This document shows positions 1 through 5,990 of a stretch of DNA of 16,221 nucleotides, in pieces. This DNA is from Actinomycetes bacterium (GTDB lineage: Bacteria > Actinomycetota > Actinomycetes > Actinomycetales > Microbacteriaceae). A model generated the notes under the pieces. The model worked only from the letters and a program-made list of their open reading frames with translations. It did not search any database and was not told the origin of the DNA. Each line of letters starts with the position of its first letter. Position 1 is the stretch's first letter. A program made the translations under genes and the position numbers. The stretch covers positions 1 to 16,221 of the forward strand of contig JAEYAG010000037.1 of the NCBI GenBank assembly GCA_023451265.1. The letters run 5' to 3'.

Positions 1-22
1 CTCACTCTACGTCCCTGCCCCT

Positions 23-103
23 CCCGGTCGTTGAGCGAGCGAGGAACGAGCGAGACGAAACGTCGGTCCTCCGCCCGGTCGTTGAGCGAGCGAGGAACGA
101 GCG
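23..103. repeat. Two-copy direct repeat downstream of mtlD
   Basis: An exact 30-bp unit lies at 23-52 and again at 74-103 (51-bp period). Each copy begins CCCGGTCGTTGAGCGAGCGA and continues through a GGAACGAGCG block; the first copy runs on into GAGACGAAACG. The copies lie outside any credible gene, beyond the 3' end of mtlD. From memory, GTTGAGCGAGCG...GACGAAACG-type sequences are dispersed intergenic repeats in Microbacteriaceae and related actinobacteria, often near gene ends. Membership of such a family is inference here. The rest of 1-132 shows no gene. Confidence 0.75.
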
Positions 104-132
104 GGGCGACCGGCGGGGGCGGGGCGCGCCGG

Positions 133-1287
133 TTACCCGGCGAGAGCGGCCTGGCGGGCGCGGACGACCTTCTCGATGGCGGGGAACAGGGGGTGCGCGG
201 GGTCTAGCCCGGTCACCCCCGTGGTGAATGCGGCGGCATCCTCCTCGCGGAGGCGGCGCTGCAGCTCGACCGACTGCTCGTCGTCGGGCTCGTCGAACTC
301 CAGTGCGGCGGCCATCGCGGCCACGAGCGCCGACGTCGGCAGTCCCCGTTCGGCGGCGGCCGCCGCCGGGCCGACGAAGCGCTCGTGACGCGACAGCTTC
401 CGCAGCGGCTGCCGTCCCACCCGTCCCACCGTGTCCGGCAGCGCCGGATTGGCGAAGCGGCGGAGGATCGTCGCGCGGTACGCGGCGAGGTCCGCGGCAT
501 CCAGCCCGTGGACGGCTTCGAGCAGGGCGGAGGTCTCCTCGAGCGTCGCGGCCACCCTCGCCGCGATCGCCGGGTCGGCGAGCGCGTCGGAGATCCTCTC
601 GATCCCGGCCTGCGCGCCGAAGTACGCCGTCGTGGCGTGGCCGGTGTTGACCGTGAAGAGCTTGCGCTCGATGTACGGCGCGAGGTCGTCGACGAAGTGC
701 GCGCCGGGAATGTGCGGGGGAGTGTCCCCGAACGGGCCGCGTTCGATCGCCCACTCGAAGAACGGCTCCACGGTGACGTCGACGCCGGCGTCGGGCGCCT
801 GCGCGGGGACGATGCGGTCGACGGCGGTGTTGGCGAACACGGCACGGCTCGCCACGGCATCCCACGCATCGCCCGCTTGCGCGCGGATCTCGCCCTGCAG
901 CAGGTCGGTCGCGCCGATCGCGTTCTCGCACGCCATGACCTGCAGCGGCGGCAGCGCGGGGTCGCGCAGCGCGAGCCCGGCGAGGATGTGCGGCGCGACG
1001 AAGCGCAGGATCGTGGGGCCGACGGCGGTCGTGACGACGTCGGCGGTCGCGATCTCGTCGATGACGTCCTGCGGGTCGGTGGCGCTGTTGATCGCGCGGT
1101 ACCCGGTGACGACCCGGTCGGTCCCGCCTTCGCCGACCTCGTGGACGGTGTAACTCGTCGTGGCGTTGATGGCGTCGACGAGGGATGCCGCGACATCCGA
1201 GAACACCAGGTCATAGCCCCCGTCGTGCAGCAGCAGGCCGACGAAGCCGCGTCCGATGTTGCCGGCGCCGAAGTGGACGGCCTTCAT
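133..1287 (-). CDS. mtlD: Mannitol-1-phosphate 5-dehydrogenase
   Basis: This enzyme oxidises mannitol-1-phosphate to fructose-6-phosphate with NAD+ in the cytoplasm, feeding PTS-imported mannitol into glycolysis. The 384-aa product has an N-terminal Rossmann fold with GAGNIGRG at residues 7-14. It also carries the polyol dehydrogenase signature K-x4-N-x2-H (K209, N214, H217, in the KLFTVNTGH segment). Length matches the family (E. coli MtlD is about 382 aa). The ATG start places the Rossmann motif at the very N-terminus, as expected. A GAGG Shine-Dalgarno overlaps the mtlF stop codon, and the gap to mtlF is only 10 bp, so this is the last gene of the mannitol operon and probably translationally coupled. 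Identification is firm. Confidence 0.96.
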   Translation of the reverse strand: MKAVHFGAGNIGRGFVGLLLHDGGYDLVFSDVAASLVDAINATTSYTVHEVGEGGTDRVVTGYRAINSATDPQDVIDEIATADVVTTAVGPTILRFVAPHILAGLALRDPALPPLQVMACENAIGATDLLQGEIRAQAGDAWDAVASRAVFANTAVDRIVPAQAPDAGVDVTVEPFFEWAIERGPFGDTPPHIPGAHFVDDLAPYIERKLFTVNTGHATTAYFGAQAGIERISDALADPAIAARVAATLEETSALLEAVHGLDAADLAAYRATILRRFANPALPDTVGRVGRQPLRKLSRHERFVGPAAAAAERGLPTSALVAAMAAALEFDEPDDEQSVELQRRLREEDAAAFTTGVTGLDPAHPLFPAIEKVVRARQAALAG

Positions 1288-1297
1288 GGCGCCCGCC

Positions 1298-1735
1298 TCA
1301 GCCGTTCACCGACGAGAGCAGGGCGTAGAGCTCTTCGGGGGTCTGCGCCGCCTTCAGGCGCGCGACCTCGTCGTCCTCGGAGAAGATCAGGGCGATCTGC
1401 GACAGGATGTCGAGGTGCTCGTCGCCCTTGCCGGCGATGCCGACGACGAAGGTGACGTGCTCGCCGTCCCAGTCGATGCCGCCGTCGTAGCGGACGAACG
1501 AGAGCGCCGAGTCGAGGATCGCCGACTTCGTCTCGTTGGTGCCGTGGGGGATCGCCAGCTCGTTGCCCATGTAGGTCGACACCGTCGCCTCGCGCTGCTG
1601 CATCGCGTCGAAGTACGCGTTCGTCACCGCCCCGGCAGCCTCCAGGATGTCGGCGGCCTCGCGCATGGCATCCTCTTTCGACACCGACCCGGAGTGGATC
1701 CGCACCTGACCGACGTTCAGGACTTCGCGTGACAT
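1298..1735 (-). CDS. mtlF: PTS mannitol-specific EIIA component
   Basis: This cytoplasmic phosphocarrier takes phosphate from HPr and passes it to the B domain of MtlA. The 145-aa protein is a single PTS EIIA type-2 (fructose/mannitol) domain. The active-site histidine is H64, in the AIPHGTNETK motif. Length fits stand-alone Gram-positive MtlF (about 145 aa). The reading frame stays open far upstream through mtlA, but the start at 1735 is chosen because the domain begins there and an AGAAGAGG Shine-Dalgarno lies just before the ATG. It sits 119 bp downstream of mtlA (a gap containing a strong hairpin) and 10 bp before mtlD. Confidence 0.95.
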   Translation of the reverse strand: MSREVLNVGQVRIHSGSVSKEDAMREAADILEAAGAVTNAYFDAMQQREATVSTYMGNELAIPHGTNETKSAILDSALSFVRYDGGIDWDGEHVTFVVGIAGKGDEHLDILSQIALIFSEDDEVARLKAAQTPEELYALLSSVNG

Positions 1736-1808
1736 GTCATCCTCTTCTCGTTCGTGCTCTCGTGATCGATCTGGGCTCATCGTAGGCGCCGCGCCCGTGA
1801 CGGCGAGG

Positions 1809-1847
1809 GCCGCGGAGCCGGGGCATCGCGCATCCCGGCTCCGCGGC
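1809..1847 (-). promoter_or_regulatory. Perfect 14-bp hairpin between mtlA and mtlF
   Basis: Arms 1809-1822 and 1834-1847 are exactly complementary (core CCGCGGAGCCGGG / CCCGGCTCCGCGG) around an 11-nt loop. The structure begins about 7 nt downstream of the mtlA stop in the leftward transcript. No T-run follows on the transcribed side, so it is not a classical intrinsic terminator. Inside an operon it more plausibly slows 3' decay of the upstream message or partly attenuates transcription into mtlF-mtlD. The role is inferred; the structure is seen directly. Confidence 0.7.
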
Positions 1848-1854
1848 GGTCTGT

Positions 1855-3525
1855 TCAGCTGCGGTTCTTGTGCTGGTCGACGACCATGTCCACGACCTCG
1901 TCGTACTTCGGCGAGTTCATGAAGTTGTCGACCGACACGTGCAGCGCCGCGGGGGTGCGCCCGCGCGCCCGGGCGGTGAGCTGCTGCTGCGTGATCACGA
2001 GGTCTTCGCTGCCGTCGAGGTTCGCGATCGCCTTGTTGGTGACCGAGACGTCGTCGACGCCGGCCTTCTTGATCTTGTTGCGCAGCACGCTCGCGCCCAT
2101 CGCGGAAGAGCCCATGCCGGCATCGCACGCGAACACGATGTTCTTCACCGTCTTGGCGACACCGGCCGTGCCGGCGGCGATGGAATCCGCGGCGAGGTCG
2201 GCCTGGATCGGAGCCTGACCGCCGCCGACACCCTGGTTGGACGCGGCGCCGGCGCGGAGGTTCGCGAGGGTCTCGGACGACTTGCCCTTGTTGGCCTCGG
2301 TCTGCGCGATGGCCGCCTCGAAGGATGCCGACGCCTCGGCCTCGGCGGCGAGGTCGCGCTTGCGGGAGGCCCGCAGGATCACGCCGGTGATGAGGAAGGT
2401 GACGGCCGCCGCGAGAACCACCGAGAGGTAGACCACGAGCAGGTTGCCCACGCCGCCGGCCTCGGGGGTCAGCGCCGCGGCGGTGACCGCGATGATGCTG
2501 CCCGGGGCGGCGGGGAAGGACAGGCCGCCGTTGAAGATCATGTTCGTCGTCACGCCCGTCGCGCCACCGGCGATCAGAGCGAGGATCGTCAGCGGCTTGC
2601 TGAGCGCGTACGGGAAGTAGATCTCGTGGATGCCACCGAGGAACTGGATGATCGCCGCACCGGGAGCCGACGCCTTCGCCGCGCCGACGCCGAAGAAGGT
2701 GAAGGCGAGGAGGAGGCCGAGGCCCGGGCCGGGGTTGGCCTCGATGAGGAACAGGATCGACTTGCCGGTCTCGGTGGCCTGCTGGATGCCGAGCGGGGTG
2801 AACACGCCGTGGTTGATGGCGTTGTTGAGGAACAGCACCTTCGCCGGCTCGACGATGATCGACAGCAGCGGCAGCAGCTTCGCGCCGACGAGCCATTCGA
2901 CGATGCCGCCGAGGAACTCGCTGATGCCGAGCATCACGGGACCGAAGGCGAAGAAGCCGAAGATCGCGAGGAGCATGCCCAGGATGCCGGCGGAGAAGTT
3001 GTTCACCAGCATCTCGAAGCCAGGGCGGATCTTGCCGTCCCACAGCCGGTCCATCTGCTTGGTGACCCACGCCGCGAGCGGGCCCATGATCATCGCACCG
3101 AGGAACATCGGGATGTTCGTGCCGACGATGACGCCCATGGTCGCGATCGTGGCGACCACGCCGCCGCGCTCGCCGTAGACCATGCGGCCGCCGGTGTTGG
3201 CGATGAGGAGCGGCAGCAGGTAGGTCACCATCGGACCGACGAGGCCGACATACGTGGTGAAGGTCGCGCCGTCGGGGTCCTGGGCGAGCGCGGTCATCGC
3301 GCCCTGCCAGCCGATGGTGGCCGCATCGCCGAACCCGCCGAGCAGGTTGGCGACGGGGTACCAGCCCCCGAGCCAGCCCGCCGAGATGAAGAGCATCGTG
3401 ATGAAGCCCCAGGCGATGAACGCCGCGATGTTGGGCATGATCATGCCCGACAGGAACGTGCCGAACCGCTGTACGCCGATGCGCGCGCGGTTCACCCCTG
3501 TCGTGGGAGTGGACGCCGTTGTCAT
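1855..3525 (-). CDS. mtlA: PTS mannitol transporter EIICB
   Basis: This membrane permease and phosphotransferase imports mannitol and phosphorylates it to mannitol-1-phosphate. The 556-aa protein has a long hydrophobic EIIC domain (about 20-390). The EIIC domain contains NNAINHG (234-240) and the substrate-site motif GGIHE (297-301). The C-terminal EIIB domain (about 460-556) has phosphorylatable C467 in FACDAGMGSS. No EIIA domain is fused; that is supplied by mtlF. An unusually long, low-complexity Ala/Gly/Gln linker (about 393-460) makes it longer than Bacillus-type EIICB proteins (about 480 aa). The ATG at 3525 is chosen over upstream in-frame options because AAGGAG lies 9 nt before it, the protein then begins just ahead of the first membrane segment, and an earlier start would overlap ptsI. 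It follows ptsI by 28 bp. Confidence 0.96.
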   Translation of the reverse strand: MTTASTPTTGVNRARIGVQRFGTFLSGMIMPNIAAFIAWGFITMLFISAGWLGGWYPVANLLGGFGDAATIGWQGAMTALAQDPDGATFTTYVGLVGPMVTYLLPLLIANTGGRMVYGERGGVVATIATMGVIVGTNIPMFLGAMIMGPLAAWVTKQMDRLWDGKIRPGFEMLVNNFSAGILGMLLAIFGFFAFGPVMLGISEFLGGIVEWLVGAKLLPLLSIIVEPAKVLFLNNAINHGVFTPLGIQQATETGKSILFLIEANPGPGLGLLLAFTFFGVGAAKASAPGAAIIQFLGGIHEIYFPYALSKPLTILALIAGGATGVTTNMIFNGGLSFPAAPGSIIAVTAAALTPEAGGVGNLLVVYLSVVLAAAVTFLITGVILRASRKRDLAAEAEASASFEAAIAQTEANKGKSSETLANLRAGAASNQGVGGGQAPIQADLAADSIAAGTAGVAKTVKNIVFACDAGMGSSAMGASVLRNKIKKAGVDDVSVTNKAIANLDGSEDLVITQQQLTARARGRTPAALHVSVDNFMNSPKYDEVVDMVVDQHKNRS

Positions 3526-3553
3526 TTTGCTGTTCTCCTTCGGGTGGACCGCG

Positions 3554-5215
3554 CTACGCGGCGTTCTCGGCGGCGGCCTGCGCCGCTGCTCGGGCGGATG
3601 CCGCGTCGTCGGCGGCGAGGGCGGCCTCGGCGATGCGCTGGGCATCGGCGAGGTCGTACTGCAAGAGGGAGGCGCGCACATCCGCGAGCGCCGTGGGGGC
3701 CATCGACAGGGTCGTCGCCCCCATGCCGACGAGCACGACGGCCAGCAGCGGGTCGGCGGCGGCTTCGCCGCAGATGCCGACGGGCTTGCCGTGCGCCTTG
3801 CCGCCGTCGGCGGTGGCCTTGATGAGCCGGAGGACCGCGGGATGCCAGGGGTCCTGGAAGCTCGCGACCGACCCGAGCAGACGGTCGGCGGCCATGGTGT
3901 ACTGCGTGAGGTCGTTCGTGCCGATCGAGGCGAAATCGGCGATCTCCAGCACACGGTCGGCCATGAGCGCCGCCGAGGGCACCTCGACCATGACGCCGGC
4001 GGTCTTGATGCCGTACTCCTTCGCGAGGGTGACGAAATAGTCCGTCTCCTCGACGGTCGAGACCATCGGCGCCATGACCCACAGGTCGGCCTCGGTCGCC
4101 GTGTCGGCGTTCGCGAGCGCCGTCAGCTGCTCGCGCAGGATGTCCTCGCTCGCGCGGAGGGCACGGAGGCCCCGGAGGCCCAATGCCGGGTTGTCCTCGT
4201 GCGCGTCGTTGAGGAAGGCGAGCGGCTTGTCGGCCCCGGCATCCAGCGTCCGCACGACCACCTTCTTTCCGGGGAAAGCCTGCAGCAACTCGGTGTAGGC
4301 CTTCGTCTGCTCCTCGACGGTCGGTGCCTGCGTGGCGGAGAGGAAGAGGAACTCGGTGCGGAACAGGCCCACGCCCTCGGCGCCGAGCTCGACCGCCTCG
4401 GCGGCGCCGCCGGGCTTGCCGAGGTTCGCCAGGAGCGGGACGGGCGTGCCGTCCTTCAGTGCGCCGGGCGTGACGGGGGCGGATGCCGCGGCCGCCCGCG
4501 CGTCGGCACGGTGCTGCGCCTGCGCCAGCTCGTCGGCGGTCGGGTCGGTCGTCACGACGCCCTTGGCGGCGTCGACGATGACGATGTCACCGTCAACGAG
4601 GTCCTTCGCGCCCGCGACGCCCACGACCGCGACGATCGACTTCTCGCGGGCGAGGATCGCGGTGTGCGAGGTGGGGCCGCCCTCGGTGGTGACGAGGGCC
4701 AGCACCTTGTCGAGGTCGAGCAGGGCGGTATCGGCGGGGGCGAGATCCTTCGCGACGAGCACGAACGGGTGGCCGGGGTCGGGGACGCCCGGCGCCGGCA
4801 GGCCGCGCAGTCGCGCGATGACACGCTGGGCGACGTCGTCGAGGTCGGCGGCGCGCTCGCCGAGGTAGCCGCCCATCGCCGCGAGGGTGTCGCGGAAGCT
4901 CGCGAAGGCGTCGTGGACGGCGAATTCACCGGTCTTGCCGGCGTTCACCCGGGTCTGGACCTCGGCGTCGAGGGTGGGGTCCTCCGCCATCATCGCCTGC
5001 GCCTCGAGCACCTCGCGGGCCATTCCGCCGGCGCGGGAGCCGCGCTCCTCGAGCTCGCGGGCGACGGCGGCGACCGCCTCGCGCACCCGGGCGAGCTCCT
5101 CCTCCGGAGTGAGGGTGCTCGCGGCATCCGACGGCGCCGGCAACGGCTCCGCCATCCGGGCGACCGGCCCCTGGGCCACTCCCAGTCCGATCCCGACTCC
5201 ACGCAGCTGTGCCAT
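3554..5215 (-). CDS. ptsI: PTS Enzyme I (phosphoenolpyruvate-protein phosphotransferase)
   Basis: Enzyme I autophosphorylates with phosphoenolpyruvate and transfers phosphate to HPr, powering all PTS sugars in the cell. At 553 aa it is close to full family length (about 575). The phosphohistidine is H184 in GGPTSHTAILAREKSI. The C-terminal TIM-barrel PEP-binding domain shows LFRTEFL (about 284-291), EVPSAALMADR and the IGTNDLTQYTMAADR signature (431-445). The catalytic C482 lies in VGICGEAAADPL. An Ala-rich tail ends the protein. AAGGAG sits 8 nt before the ATG at 5215. It is 19 bp downstream of ptsH and 28 bp upstream of mtlA, so a general PTS enzyme is expressed within the mannitol operon. 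Confidence 0.97.
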   Translation of the reverse strand: MAQLRGVGIGLGVAQGPVARMAEPLPAPSDAASTLTPEEELARVREAVAAVARELEERGSRAGGMAREVLEAQAMMAEDPTLDAEVQTRVNAGKTGEFAVHDAFASFRDTLAAMGGYLGERAADLDDVAQRVIARLRGLPAPGVPDPGHPFVLVAKDLAPADTALLDLDKVLALVTTEGGPTSHTAILAREKSIVAVVGVAGAKDLVDGDIVIVDAAKGVVTTDPTADELAQAQHRADARAAAASAPVTPGALKDGTPVPLLANLGKPGGAAEAVELGAEGVGLFRTEFLFLSATQAPTVEEQTKAYTELLQAFPGKKVVVRTLDAGADKPLAFLNDAHEDNPALGLRGLRALRASEDILREQLTALANADTATEADLWVMAPMVSTVEETDYFVTLAKEYGIKTAGVMVEVPSAALMADRVLEIADFASIGTNDLTQYTMAADRLLGSVASFQDPWHPAVLRLIKATADGGKAHGKPVGICGEAAADPLLAVVLVGMGATTLSMAPTALADVRASLLQYDLADAQRIAEAALAADDAASARAAAQAAAENAA

Positions 5216-5234
5216 CTCTTCGTCTCCTTCGGCT

Positions 5235-5510
5235 TCAGTTCTCGTCGTGATCGGTGGTCAGCAGTTCGGCGAGCGTGTCGAGCACCTGCTCGGCGTTGTC
5301 GCCGTCGGCCGCGAGGGTGACGTAGTCGCCCTTCTCGGCGCCGAGGGCGATGACGCCCAGGATGCTGGCGGCGTTGACCGGCGCCCCCGAGCCCTTGGAG
5401 ATGGTGACCGGGAGGCCGGAGTCCTTGACCGCCTGCGCGAACAGCTTGGCGGGGCGGGCGTGCAGGCCATTGGACGATCCGATCCGGATCGTGCGCGTCA
5501 CAGCGGTCAT
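5235..5510 (-). CDS. ptsH: PTS phosphocarrier protein HPr
   Basis: HPr is the small cytoplasmic carrier that takes phosphate from Enzyme I and gives it to EIIA proteins and to PRD regulators such as MtlR. The product is 91 aa, the usual HPr size. The active-site histidine is H17 in GLHARPAKLF. The regulatory-serine region is conserved as NAASILGVIALG, placing S49 at the position equivalent to Ser46. No HPr kinase gene is visible in the window, so phosphorylation of S49 is unproven. Its ATG overlaps the stop of the upstream EIIB gene by 4 bp (ATGA), indicating translational coupling. Confidence 0.97.
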   Translation of the reverse strand: MTAVTRTIRIGSSNGLHARPAKLFAQAVKDSGLPVTISKGSGAPVNAASILGVIALGAEKGDYVTLAADGDNAEQVLDTLAELLTTDHDEN

Positions 5511-5881
5511 GCGGGGTTCCTCTCCGTGGGGGCGTTCTCGGTCTGCAGGGGGCTCGGCGCCGGGGCGTCCGGCGCGCCGGAGGCCAGTGCCGCCTCGACG
5601 AGCGCCAGCGTGCGGCTGCCGTCGAGGTCGGTGAAGATGTCCGGCGGCAGCAGCACCACGCGGGTCTCGCGGGGTTCCGCCTCCCGGCGGATGCGTTCGA
5701 GGGCGTGCTGCAGGTGCGGACCCACGAGCACGACATCGGCCGCATCCAGGTCGATCGGCAGCGACTGCTCCGTTCCGGCGACGGCGCTGAGATCGCGCCC
5801 GGCCGCGTGCGCGGCATGGCGGATACGCTGCGCCACGAACGTGCTCGACGCTCCCGCACCGCACACCACGAGGATCCTCAT
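5507..5881 (-). CDS. Stand-alone PTS EIIB (lactose/cellobiose-type)
   Basis: This 124-aa protein looks like a PTS EIIB of the lactose/chitobiose class. It opens with a beta strand and a phosphate-binding cysteine loop, MRILVVCGAGASSTFVAQRI, with C7 as the likely phosphorylation site. Later segments (DAADVVLVGPHLQHAL, TRVVLLPPDIFTDLDG) fit the alternating beta/alpha fold. The C-terminal ~20 residues are Pro/Ala-rich and probably disordered. AAGGAGG lies 7 nt before the ATG at 5881, one of the best ribosome sites in the window. It is the first gene of the PTS/mannitol operon, yet no cognate EIIC or lactose-type EIIA is present, and MtlA has its own B domain. It may serve an unlinked transporter or act as a regulatory phosphoacceptor, for example signalling to MtlR. 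Confidence 0.85.
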   Translation of the reverse strand: MRILVVCGAGASSTFVAQRIRHAAHAAGRDLSAVAGTEQSLPIDLDAADVVLVGPHLQHALERIRREAEPRETRVVLLPPDIFTDLDGSRTLALVEAALASGAPDAPAPSPLQTENAPTERNPA

Positions 5882-5902
5882 CGATCCGCCTCCTTCACGG
5901 CC

Positions 5903-5931
5903 ATTCTTGTGAAAGCGCTGGGAGCGGACAA
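5903..5931 (-). promoter_or_regulatory. Candidate promoter of the PTS/mannitol operon
   Basis: On the leftward strand TTGTCC (5926-5931) and AAGAAT (5903-5908) are separated by exactly 17 bp. Each matches the vegetative consensus at 4 of 6 positions. Transcription would begin near 5896, giving a leader of only about 15 nt that contains the AAGGAGG ribosome site. Such a short leader leaves no room for an RNA antiterminator hairpin, so control is likely at initiation. Confidence 0.5.
5910..5923. promoter_or_regulatory. cre/LacI-type operator-like site
   Basis: TGAAAGCGCTGGGA matches 12 of 14 positions of the Gram-positive cre consensus TGWAARCGYTWNCW and is centred on the palindrome AGCGCT. 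It lies inside the -35/-10 spacer of the proposed operon promoter, where binding would repress. In actinobacteria a LacI-family regulator, rather than true CcpA, is the more likely reader. Regulation is inferred from position and resemblance only. Confidence 0.4.
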
Positions 5932-5940
5932 CCACTCTCC

Positions 5941-5958
5941 TTTCCGCGGGGGCGGAAA
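5941..5958. promoter_or_regulatory. 18-bp palindrome, candidate MtlR operator
   Basis: A perfect inverted repeat, TTTCCGC-N4-GCGGAAA, lies 10 bp upstream of the operon's proposed -35 box and 32 bp before the mtlR start. This is where a transcriptional activator would be expected to bind. It does not resemble the Bacillus MtlR consensus closely, so assignment to MtlR is by position only. Confidence 0.4.
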
Positions 5959-5990
5959 CTCCCGGCGGGCCGCATGGTTGACTGGACGAT

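Noticed and set aside
110..132. CCGGCG/CGCCGG hairpin abutting the mtlD stop as a terminator
   Set aside because: Only 6 bp, all G/C, with an 11-nt loop and no T-run; expected by chance at this GC content.
2..931. Long leftward open frame antisense-shifted to mtlD
   Set aside because: Arg/Pro-rich translation typical of alternate frames in GC-rich DNA; mtlD occupies the region with clear motifs.
1870..3822. 650-codon rightward open frame opposite mtlA
   Set aside because: Composition is His/Arg/Asp/Glu/Gly-rich with no recognisable domain; it is the complement of mtlA and ptsI.
5882..5990. RNA antiterminator (RAT/terminator) leader for the mtl operon
   Set aside because: The proposed leader is about 15 nt and the regulator has a DNA-binding HTH instead of a CAT RNA-binding domain.
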